Shown here one piece after another: positions 11,526-22,900 of a stretch of DNA of 64,000 nucleotides; within the stretch, counting starts at the first letter, position 1; the number at the start of each line of letters is the position of its first letter. A program made the translations under genes and the position numbers. The notes beneath the pieces are model-generated. The model saw nothing but the letters and a program-made list of their open reading frames with translations, was not told where the DNA came from and did no database searches. Source of the DNA: Acanthopleura granulata (taxonomy: Eukaryota; Mollusca; Polyplacophora; Chitonida; Chitonidae); NCBI GenBank assembly GCA_016165875.1, contig JABBOT010000002.1, positions 25,000,265 to 25,064,264 on the forward strand. Reading direction: 5' to 3'.

Positions 11526-14500
11526 AGGTAATGTTGTAACAATACTCGCTGTTTTGTTGTCTTTCTTTTAAACTGCGCTACATATGTTAGAAATCATATC
11601 ATAAGCCTCTGTGTAGGATAATTGTATCGTCCGCATGGTGCCATGTAACAAATCAGTGGCATCCGTGCCAGATAATTTCCTCATACAGCATGTACTGGGA
11701 AATTTCTGTTTTACTGTTGAGTGGTGTGTGGTCTGGCATGAAGTTATATTGAGATCACTTGCCTTCTACCACACTGACATATGTCACATCATCATGTGGA
11801 AGAGTTTGTCAGTAACTCGATAAAACTCAGTGATTTGCCTTGACCACTCTGGTTTCCTCCACCAATAAAACTGGCCACCATCATTTAGGTGAAAAATTCT
11901 TCAGTATTGCATTAAAGAACAATTCAAAAAATAGGCCATAAAGTGGTAAAGGCCATTTTGGCCAAAGAGAGGCAGGTTAGTCAGTCTACAGTTATCTGTC
12001 TGCCTTTTGGACTGCAGAATTCAAGTAAGTCAAGTTGAGAAATTCATTCGCATAGTGTTTTCAGTTTATACATAATATGTTCTGATCTGACTTTTGACCT
12101 GATATTGAAGCAGTGAATGTGTTTTTTTATTCACGGGACTTCTTTGTCTGTCTCATTTTAGACTCACTGACATTCAGCGTTGTATGCAGTAGGAGAATGC
12201 AAAGTGTGAGAGAAGTTTTATGCTCCGGGAGGAGTCAGCTAATAGGGGAGATAATCCAAAGAGTGCTGTCCAATAGCTCAAGGAATTACCCCCCCTCCCC
12301 CCCCATTACAACTGTTGAACACTGCTGGGGCTACTCTCATTCCCCCAAGACTGGTTGTAAATGTTTCACGTTAGTACATAATTATGTGGGCTGTCATGGA
12401 GAATGTTGTGCTGTTTGAAACAACAAATTTGTAGGAGTACACATGGTCATTGACTAGACTTATTCTAGATGTAAATAAAGGTCTTTATTTTACAATTTTG
12501 CTGTCATGTCATCATGTGAACTGATCATTTGCCAGTCGGAATGTTAAATATGTAATTGTTCGGGCATTTCTAAACACCAGTATCACAATATAATTTGGTG
12601 CAGTGAAGAACACAAAGCTTTGATTTTGTGTTGTTGGGGTGGGGGGGAGAGGGATTAGATCAGTATCTCAGCTATTTAATGTGCAGATGTAAGCTTTGTG
12701 AATGTATCATGGCCATGTTGACATCTACATCATCATTTTATGGGCTTGCTAGTTGAGTACTTGGCTCTCACTGGACTTCACTTTTTCTGTTCACTTTTTA
12801 CATTGTACTGCAATTTCAGTTTTGTACAAAGTGTCTATGGTCATACAGATCTGCTAGTCCATAGTCGAACAGTACCACGTGCTTTGGTGGTGGTGTTTAC
12901 TTCTGAGTCTTGATCAGTCTTGATCGATCTCGAAAGTCTGGCAAGAGCCAAGTGCTCGACTAGCGAGCCCCTGAAACATTGACGCAAATGTCAACATTGC
13001 CAGTCTGGCGTAAATAGCTATCAAAATGTATCTACTGTTGAGGAGTTTGTACCTGTGACTAGAGGCTTTGCAGCTGGACAACATGAGACAACAAACAGTT
13101 TAGACATGTGGGTCTATGGAAATTAATGTTTTATTGATGCCAAAATCAGACTCAGAGGAACAGCACGGTAGTAGGAAGGATCCCGGGCTTATCCTCCGTA
13201 GATAATAATTGATGGATAAGCCCACTAGAGCTATGGGGGTAGATAAAAGTGCTTGTCCATACTCTTGGATGTCTTAGCTGTCAATTCCAGATAGGTATCC
13301 CAATGTGTCATCTCTGGAAAATCCACATCAGTGTAAAACAGGTTAAAACTTGGACAAATTCCAAGTCTAACTGCCATGTTTGCAATGCATACTCCTCACA
13401 GCATTGTGGACTATGAATACAAGAGAGACAAACACTTTTTAACAGCCTCAAACTCGATGTATTGAGGACAGCATGGGAAGGTCAGAGGTGTTTAAGGTAG
13501 GCTTATGGAAGATGACGGCGGTGATCACATACATAATCACAGCTCTATAGATCTACAGTAAATGATAAGTGCTTAAGGATGGAATAAAACCCCAATCTAT
13601 CAAACAAGTAAATTGCAGTTCACACCAATTGTTCCCTTTCTAGAACTCTAGTGATACAGCACATTGATTCACTGTTTGAAATCTTGCCCTCCATGTGATG
13701 CTGCAGAGGTGAGTGTATGAAATGTCTGTCCAGTTATTCTGAACAGCTCATTCTGTATCTGGTGTGAAATATTTTAGATTCTGACTGAAATACCTAGGCT
13801 GATTCATCACAGATGATCAATAAATACATAGATTTACAAAGATTTTGGTTCATTTCTACTTCTTTCGTTTATTTAAAGACTTTCTTGTTTTAAACATGTA
13901 TGAGAAAAGCACACCAGTCAATACACATAAATGTAGAAGCATGCTGATTGTTATATAAATAAAAGACAAAAAAGCACAGGAGTCTTCAAACAGATGATCC
14001 AGTTAAATTTGAAAATATTTAACACAAATTACCTGTTACTTATAAGGTATGAAATAAGGCAGATATATATCACAGAATTGCAACATGAAATCTACAGGTG
14101 GTCATTGGATCAGATCAAATGCACTGAGCTCGTGTCAGTGTCATGCAAACACCCAGCCCGTGAATGACAAACACTAGGATGCAGAATGTAATGCCCTCTC
14201 AACGGGTGAGATTATATGGATTGACAAAACATACATCGTATTTTCTTCACCACAACACCATACAGTGTTCAATGCTGAGTGTGTCATTTCTTGACTAATT
14301 GTTTTGTTCACTGACCAGGGGTCTTCCTTGGCTTCGATGGTTAAGGCATTCACTGTGGCTGTGGCTTGAAGTCAAGAGTTCTGTCAGGTCAAAAGTAATT
14401 GATTGTGAGCAGATTGCTCAGAGTAACTGAGATTTCATCCATCAATAAACTTGACCAACGTCAAATAAGTGAAAAAATTTGAGCACAGCATTGAACACCA

Positions 14501-14585
14501 GTAAGTCACTTCTGAAAAGTTCTTTTGCCTCTAATACAGACAGATTTGTTCCTGTTTTCTCGGTATGGTGTGAACTCCAGTATGG
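11526..14585. other. Convergent intergenic region: 3' UTRs and SINE remnants, no gene seen
   Basis: This lies between two convergent genes. It contains the 3' UTR of the RNA-binding protein gene and, on the minus strand, that of ARL16 (minus-strand AATAAA-type words near 13869 and 13130). Diverged SINE-like sequence is visible around 11795-11940 and 14318-14512. The latter keeps a tRNA-like head (CCTTGGCTTCGATGGTTAAG) and the AAATTTGAGCACAGCATTGA tail word. Open frames are short and unrecognised. Confidence 0.5.
12474..12479 (+). terminator. Candidate poly(A) signal AATAAA of the RNA-binding protein gene
   Basis: This AATAAA lies about 950 bp after the stop codon and is followed by a TTTATTTT-rich stretch. 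It would give a 3' UTR of about 1 kb that includes the diverged SINE at 11795-11940. Not the only possible site. Confidence 0.4.
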
Positions 14586-17500
14586 TTACTTCTGTGCCTT
14601 CTGTAACCACCTGATGACATCCTGTACACCATGTCCTGAGTGAACACTTATCTCCACAACTGAAATCTTCTGCTCAGCATTTTTAACTATGTCCTGCAGC
14701 CTGAACATTGCCTCGATTTCACTCTTGGTCATGCGTGTTGGCATATCTCTGCAACAAAAGAGGTGTCTCATATTCAAATAAGCCATCCAGCATCAGCACT
14801 TTATGAGACCTTTGCTGGTTCAATGGGTGAAGAAGCATTCTTGCTGAACAAATGTATGCAACATTGTAGCAAATGTCGACCACTTCAAACCTGGAAGCTG
14901 ATCTCCAGGACTTTAAATTCAACCCGTTCTTTGCCACAACTGTGCTCTGGATCGAGCAGAAACCCCAGGGAAGCCTGCTCCCTAATACCCTAATTTTTCT
15001 AACTTTTGGGACAGATATTAATCCTGCTGAAAGCAAAGAAATGTATTTCTCAGTTTTTCGGAAAAGTAAAGGTATAGATATATTATTCTCTGCATGGAAT
15101 AACTATGATGAGTAAGAAACAATGAATTCCCAATACAATTACATATATATTGGCTAAAAAAGGACAAACCTTTGTGTCCCAATAATTAGAAAAACCAGGG
15201 TAATTTGCGCTGTACATATGCTACCATGAGCGGAAGTTGATCTATACAGGTGACAAAATGGTGACAACTGCTTGCTGACAGTCTAACTGAAGACGACATC
15301 TCAGTCTATTCACTGATTTCTTGTAACACATGCTGAGAGAAAAGTAATATCACTAATTACCAACCACTTCCCATGTTTCCACAACCTTACAGCAGAGGAA
15401 TGGGGAATACCCTGCATGGCTACAATTTAATGCTAATTATACATGTGTTGAGTGTTTGGAACTCAAACCATGTTATGCAATTGACATCATATTCAGATCA
15501 TATACATGTATATCAATGCACATGCGGGCTTCCTATCCTGCCAAATGTCGGAAGGTCTGTCAGCAACCTGCGGATGGTTGCAGGTTCTGCTCTATTTCTT
15601 CCCACTATAATGTTCGTTCCCACCATACTAAACTGAAATGTTCCTGAGTATGATGTAAAACACCAATCAAATTAATATATCAATAAATCAATGTATTGCA
15701 TTAGGTACTTACATCTTGTTAAAGATAAGAAGAATTGGAATTTTCAGGAGTGATTCATGAGTCAGAAGAGCCAGTAACTGTATACAGGCAGCAGATATCT
15801 GGAGACGGTTGCACACATCTACCATATACTACAAAAGAAGTGTAAAGAAATCTCACAAGTGAAGGTCTGTTACATTATGGTCGACTTACATTAAGGTGAT
15901 CCTGCATCAAGTCTGTTAGAGACTGGTTTCCTTCCACTAAAATTACATCGTATGTCAAATGTGGGAAAGTTTGTCACTTACTAAAGATCCATGGTTTAGT
16001 CTGGGCACTCTGGTTTTCTCCACAGAGTAAAGCTCTTGAAAACCCCAATTGAATATGTCCAAAAATTATGGGTTGCAGTTTACAGCCTGCTCTCCCAGCA
16101 AATACATGTACATGTACTTTATACGCCTGTATTTATCTAGTCACAATGACAATATTTCTTAACACAGTACATGTATTAAAATATTTTTACACTTATAGGT
16201 ACTTACTATAACAGCCTTACAATCCTTGTAATAATTTTGCCAGATAGGTCCCATACTTCCTCCTAACTCTCTTATTGTGATATCATGTTTTTTGTGTAAG
16301 CTGACTGTCACCAAGTTTGACCCCACCTAAAACAGAAAACTTTACATACATGAAAATAACATACAGACAAGCCTACACCAGCACAGGCTATAATAAAAGA
16401 CAAACAAATTTGATGACATAATCACATTTTTTAACATTTTGCAACAAATTCCAAAACATGTATACATGTAAAACCAAGCAGTCCCAACCAGACACTCAAC
16501 GGAACTATCTGTAGGTGAAAGTGTGGACTTGTACAGCCTATTAATACCAATAAATAGCACATCCATCATTATAGGCTTTGTTTGCATGTTTTGGGTTGAT
16601 CATGTCTTTCAACACTATTTTGGTCATATCCCAACGATTTTTCCTTCTCTGCTGCCAAAACCAACAGAAAGTGAATAATTTCAATTCAATTAAAGGGACA
16701 TGGTCGGCCAAATGTGAGGTATTTTAGCCTTATTACAGATTGCCATGAGTTTTAGATATACTTCTCAAGAAGTAAAAGTTACAAGCTTTTCGTCTTCCAT
16801 CCCCAGCACTGTTAGCTAAGTGAATGTTTAAAAATAAAAAAAAAAAAAAGCTAAAAGCTGAAAACTGAAAAGTCTGCCAGGACATTTAAGTGACGGGCAA
16901 TCCATTCAGCGGAACTGGAGCATGTGTAAGCAACTTCATATGTAAACAAATGTGGCTGATGACTCAAATAAGAGGACTACTTATGGCTCCCTCAATACAG
17001 GATTGGCCAAAAAAGTGTACAGTTGTAATCGGTGGTAAGTTGGGGCAAAACTACTGTTTGATAGGTGGGTGCAAATGTTGTTGTTGTTGTTGTTGTGGCA
17101 GTGTTAAAAGTCGAACAGACACGTTTCTGACTCACTTTAAAGAGAAGATTATTGGTAACCTTTTCTCAATGCTGTACCTATGTGTGTCAAAATTCTAAAT
17201 CATCAGAGTTCATGTAGCCAATATCCACTGATCTGGAATGACTGCAGTATGACTGAGGCAAAATGGGCTGTGTTTTTGCCCATAACGACAGAACTTGCCC
17301 AGACTCGTACAAGCTACATGCGCAATGAATATTTTTTATTTCAACGTGACTGATTTAGTTTATGAATGAACTTCAAAACTTCGTTTAAATGTCTCTTTCA
17401 GTGTTGAAGTGTATCATAAAATTGTTGAAAACAAAACTTGACGATTAATTTAACTAAACAAATCAGTTCAAAGCCTAAAGACATATCTGTCAGTAAAAGA

Positions 17501-19496
17501 GTCAATTCATAGTCATATGAAGAAAAAAGATTATTTATCTGATTAATGCTTTAGGCTGTACTCAAGAATATTTAACTTAACTTACAAGACGGCAACCAGC
17601 ATTATGGTGGGAGGAAACCAACCATCCACAGGTTGATGGCAGACGTTTCCATGAATGAAAGAGAAAAAGGTAAGAAACTAACTTACTGTGGCAATCGTTG
17701 ATGGAATTTGTCCCAGATTCTCAAATGTTCCTTTCCCTGTGGAGCCTTCAGGATGTTAAGAACGCATTGGAAATTACATGCACAAAGATAGTGTCAACTG
17801 AGTCTATATGAATAATTTAGTGTACCATTTGTAATCCAAACCCTCAAGCTGAAAAGTTACAAAATCACTTCTCACACATACCACACATCTCTTTGAATGA
17901 CCCATACACATATTAAACTTGGATGTGTGAAAAGAACAAAATATTCTGCTTATCAAATACAGAAATCAAACTATTTTGCACATGGTTCTAAGTACTCAGA
18001 TGTCCGTGGTCTCCAATAGCCAAGTAATCACATGGCCTTTACACTATGCTGCAAGTAGTGTCAAGGCCATGTCATTACTTGGCTAGATATACTAATAGAG
18101 TTATGAAGCCTTTAATTAAAGCCAGTTTCTCAAACGCTAGCGTTAAGCAGCGTCATCTGTTGATCAGCTGCCATGCTTGTCTCTGGATGTTTCAAACACC
18201 CAGAGGTCATACATAAGGCCACTGTTAAAAAATCCATTGCCGCAGGTACCCCTATCAAAAGAAATAGGGTTGGTTGGGAAGTTTTCATTTTTTTTCTTGT
18301 ACTTGCTGAATGAAATAAATCAGGATTTTAAAGAAACTGACATGGAAAGAAAATAAAAAAAAGAAATTCAAACTAAACTCTAGTAAAAACTTAAAGAGTA
18401 GGGCCTGTTTTGGGGGGGTTGGTTAGGTTATCTGCAACAAACATATATTTACTGATGGCACTCTAAAAATGCATACTTTTTCAGTTTATCTTGTTAAAAT
18501 ATATCCTGTGTCAAAAATGCTTCATAAATGATAAATTAACAAAGCACAGTACCCAAAACGTACACATATACAATAGTCTGAGGAAGTTGCATTAGAAATG
18601 ACAGGGTGGCCAGTGACACTCAAATTCTACATCTGAGACCTGCATTATACTAACCATGCAGCAATCTGATCCAACTTTCAGACCAGCCCTGATGAAAGAA
18701 GCCTAACATTGGCCTAAGCTGTAATAAAGCTACTCTCTTGAAACATGATGACTACATAACCCATTATATAGCCCATTTAAAGCAAAACAAACGTGAATTT
18801 GCAGCTTGAGCCAGATATCCTTTGAATGAAAGCTGCCCATTGTTGTTACACATTCAAAATCTTGCAGTGTTTGAAACAAACCAAAAGGGAGAAAAAGAGT
18901 TGTGTTGGATTTAGATTAGGTGGAGAACGGAGACCAGAATAAGTTAGATATGCTAAATTACATCGTATCTGGGACAAACATTCATCCCAGACGGTAAGTT
19001 GCCATCACTTAAGGTTTCCAGGGATTGGCTTTGTGACAGTGTTTAGATTGATGCGACAGGTATCTTTCTTGGACGTCGAAGATGGGTCTGAAAGTCAGAC
19101 TGTATCAACCCATGATGAATATAGGGACAGGTTTCAAACGTGGAATTTGAGCAAAAATGCTAATTCCAGTCACTGAGAAATCTGGAACTGATATAAGCCG
19201 AATAGGCATTGCAGATATCTCTCGAGATTACACTAGTTTGGGACGAGACAGGTTGAGGCCTCTTGCGACCAACAACAGCGGTTTTGATAGCGGGCGTTTT
19301 GACTCGTGGATGTTTTTACCTGTTATCATGGAAATATATATTTGTTCTCCTTATAACGACGCAATGTTAAATGTCTCGACTTCTAAATAACAGTGACAGA
19401 TACCGAACTAAAGATTCGTGGAATAACTGAAAGGATACTCAGTCGTTTCAACAACAACGTTTTCCCTACTCCAGTGGGTCCTATTAGGAGACACAT
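14586..19496 (-). CDS. ARL16: ADP-ribosylation factor-like GTPase 16
   Basis: Five exons on the minus strand: 19496-19439, 17736-17687, 16326-16207, 15828-15713, 14748-14586. All junctions are GT-AG and phase-consistent, giving 168 aa against about 173 in the short human form. Residues 1-13 (MCLLIGPTGVGKT) hold the P-loop GPTGVGKT at 6-13. ITIRELGGSMGPIW is the switch II region; like other ARL16 proteins it has E-L-G-G instead of the usual DxGG. NKID at 113-116 is the guanine-specificity motif. There is no N-terminal Gly for myristoylation. The start is fixed by an in-frame stop a few codons upstream and by agreement with the family N-terminus. Known from the family: an atypical ARF-like protein linked to cilia and Golgi traffic, and to RIG-I regulation in mammals. 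The first donor (GTATCC) is weak, so that junction is the least certain. The gene is divergent from HGS. Confidence 0.93.
15523..15692 (+). mobile_element. SINE, 5'-truncated, in ARL16 intron
   Basis: Matches the body and tail of the local SINE family: GTCAGCAACCTGCGGATGG, a Pro-rich CCCACTATAATG segment, ACTGAAATGTTCCTGAGTA, and ACACCAATCAAATTAATA followed by an AATAAAT-like tail. It lies in the intron before the last ARL16 exon, antisense to the gene. Confidence 0.75.
17530..17652 (-). mobile_element. SINE fragment (minus strand) next to ARL16 exon 2
   Basis: On the minus strand this reads CAACCTGTGGATGG, CCCACCATAATGCTGG, and a GTAAGTTAAGTTAAATATTC-like tail segment ending AGTACAGCC. It is therefore the same family as the other SINE copies, here on the sense strand of ARL16, about 35 bp into the intron downstream of exon 2. 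Confidence 0.65.
18017..18085. repeat. 30-bp-arm hairpin in ARL16 intron 1
   Basis: Arms 18017-18046 and 18056-18085 are complementary at 28 of 30 positions around a 9-nt loop. The two mismatches are isolated 1x1 internal mismatches. The size is like a pre-miRNA or a very small foldback element. It lies in the large first intron of ARL16. Confidence 0.7.
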
Positions 19497-19943
19497 CTCA
19501 GCTTGGCCCACACTACTGCACTAATACAAGCTAATACTGCACTGTTCCTTCCTGTGTCTGTCCGCGAGAGTCCAACAGCTAGAGCTCCTAGCTGCCACAG
19601 ACGAACATTATTTCATTTGACATACGTGCACTGTCTGTTGTTATTTTGCGAGGTGTCAAGTAGGACCGCTTACAACAATACCAATAAACATGTAAAGGAA
19701 CTGATTTCATCAGTACTTGACTGAACGAAGTGGAATAAATTCCTTCTCACTATCCGATATATTGTCTATTAATATAGAGTCATTTTTGTCACGTTACAGT
19801 GTGAGATATTTTTATGTTGATGTTAGGAGCATATAACGGAAGAAGAAGACAAGTCACAAGCTGCTGACATTGAATAGGTTCATTTCTGACGTAGAAGGAG
19901 ACACTGTTGCCGTAATTTCAGGACAGAAAAGCCAGCCGAAAAA
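19497..19943. promoter_or_regulatory. Presumed bidirectional promoter ARL16/HGS
   Basis: The 447 bp between the two start codons must hold both 5' UTRs and both core promoters unless non-coding first exons exist. Visible words include a CGGAAG ETS-like site near 19838 and a TGACGTAG CRE-half-like site near 19887. No clear TATA box is well placed for either gene. Position is solid; the individual sites are suggestions. Confidence 0.6.
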
Positions 19944-22900
19944 ATGTTTTCCAGATCGTCTCAGTTTGATCGGTCTCTAGGTTTGTATTTTAATGTTTTC
20001 AAGATCCACGGCCAAGAACAATTCAAACACAACAATTAACACCCGGCAAATCAGACGTTGCCTTGTGTTGTAGATGATACGGGATCTTAATGAACACCTG
20101 TGAGTAAGATAATCATCTGAGGTCTGTGGTGGATCAGCTTGATGTTCGGCAACAAACTTTGTTAACAGTCATTCGTGGATAGAATTTTTTCCCATTGCTT
20201 AGTGTGAAATGAAGTGTGAGGTTACTTTTTTCCTGAAAATGACGAAGAGGATGGGCACCTAATTCACTCATCGAACACATCAAACATGTTGAGCTGCTCG
20301 TAGTAGTAATCACTTAACTAAAAGTAATTTACCCACAAATGGCACCTTATGTGACATCTAAGTCTACACTAGGTCACCACAGCTATTAGACTCCATGCTA
20401 TGCACTACTGACAAAACGGGTGTTTCTAGCCCATGTCTTTTTAGAAAGGCAATTTGATCAAATCAGAAAATTCAATATTTTTCCTCAAAATGTATCGAAA
20501 TCTCATTTTACTTCATGAAAACTCAATACAAAATTTGTCTAACTCGCCAGTTTCCAATATTTCTCATAGTGATGAAAAAGTGGCTAGAAAAATGGCTTAA
20601 CTATTTGGCCATGTAGGCTGGCAGAGTAACGTTTGATAAGTTAACTCCACAAACCGCATGACAGTTTAACAGCACAGATAAAATGAGCATACCTGGGTCA
20701 ATTCATAGTTTTGCAGTGATATCAAAGCAGCTCTGGGACAATCCACACTATACTGTGTTTGGTCACATGACTAGACTACTGCAGGTGAAAACAAAGCATA
20801 TTTTACTCAGTCGAGATATAAGATTTTGCCATAAAAAAAATGAAAATAAAGCTTATAGACAAGAAATTTTCCTTGAAAAGTAATCAGAATTTGTCTAGCA
20901 TTCAAATATGACAGTTTCTTTGACCTGCAGTTCATTAAACTTCAGAAATAGGCAAAAATCAGCATTTTACCCATTTAGCCCAATGTTATTTATCGGTTAG
21001 CGCGTTATCGCAGTACAATGAAGCCTCCCATCAATGCGGTCGCTGTGAGTTCATGCCGGCCGTACGTGGGAAGGTCTGCCAGCAACCTGCGGATGGTCAT
21101 GGGTTTCCCCCGGGATCTGCCCAGTTTTCTCCCACCACAATGCTAGCCACCGTCGTATAACTGAAATGTTCTTCAGTACGCCGTAAAACATCAATCAAAT
21201 GTAACAAATAAATAAATAAATCTCTTCAAAAGTAACTGGATGCTCAAAACTATGAACATCAGCCTCTTGGGTTAGAAGAACATTGCCTGGCTTCAGTTTG
21301 AAACACATTGTATTTATTTACCTGACAAATCAAATGCCTTGAACCTTTCTGATTCATTTAAGACCAGAAGCATTTGGAAACCTAATCTGGCACAAGGCAA
21401 AGCATAAGAAAAGCCAGATTAGACCTGACGCAGAACTCTTTACCACGTATGTTTTAATGTGATAAAGCGACAATATGAATATCAAGGCAGAGACATACTG
21501 GTACATAAAACCTGGCATAATTTAATGCACTTGAACTGTTAAGGAGAATCAGAAACTATACTTGCTGTGTGTTTTTGTGAATAACCCCATAGTCAAATTG
21601 GATATTTTTCTTGACAGAAAGTAAAATCCTCTAACACAATATCCATGGAATCTGCAAATATAAGTAAAGACAGCCTAGCATTTTACAGTTCAGCCGTTAT
21701 GTTTATTGATTATTTTTCCTTCATTGCCTGATTTGGCACGACATTTTCCATCAGGGTTCTTTTACAGTTGTTCACAATATAGTAAACGATCTAAATACAT
21801 GTAAGAGTTTATTTTTACAGGCGATGAGATTCTGATCTGCTAAAAGAGAAAAAATGGTTCAAAAGACATGTGCTCTCTCATGTTAAATTCATCCATTGCT
21901 GACACTTGCATCAAGTGCCTTGGTGACTTCTGTAAATAGTGTTAAGCCATGTCAACATAAAATTTTTCTGGCAAATTAATTTAGGAGCATCATAGTCATT
22001 AAAGGGTGTTGCTTCATGCCAAACAGTAAAGATTAATTCCAGAGTGATATAACATATTTGTTGCATTTTTGCAAAAAGTATACTATATTGTATGAACTGG
22101 GTCCTTTTTTGTGTAGGATATTAATCAATGCGGTCATGTTTGAAAACGGGCCATGTTCTTTTAGTTTAATATGGAAGAATTCTTCCTACATGTTTCCGCA
22201 CAGAATCGAAAGGAAAGTCAAATTTTCTTTTTTAACCAAGAGGAATTTATTTTTCTAGCTGTAAAACTACTAGTTGTGGTTTATAGTATGGAGGAATAGA
22301 GTGATGTTTTCTGCTGTTTTTTAGAGAAGGCCACAAGTCAGCTTCTTCTTGAGCCTGACTGGGATTCCATTCTCCAGATATGTGACTGTATCCGACAAGG
22401 AGATGTTCAGTATGTATTTTAAGCTATTTTGTTTTCTGCTATCTCTTCTCTTCACACCATGAGACTTTCTCAAATTTTTCAGAATACGTTGTTTGATTTA
22501 TGTAATTACTGAATACAGAAGCGTTAATCTGTTACAACTGCCTTTTGAAGTTCAAATGGTTGTAATAAAATCCGTATGCTCATATGTCGCACCAATGCCG
22601 GCGTCATTTCACTTTTAAACTAGCGTTCACTGAATTGAGAATGACAAAAGAATTTAATTTTTAAATTATTTATCAATTATTTTTCATCACATGTTACTAA
22701 TACAGAGGCCTCTGTTGCAACAAATGGAAAGAATAATATTGACTGTTGCATTTATCACAGGCCCAAAAATGCTGTAGGAGGCTTCAAAAGAAAAGTTGCT
22801 GCGGAGAACCCACATGTGTCTATGTATGCTCTTCAGGTAAGAAGTTCCACACGGTGACATTTCATATTTGTAAGCTTTTACATTTGGCTTCCTGCAGTTG

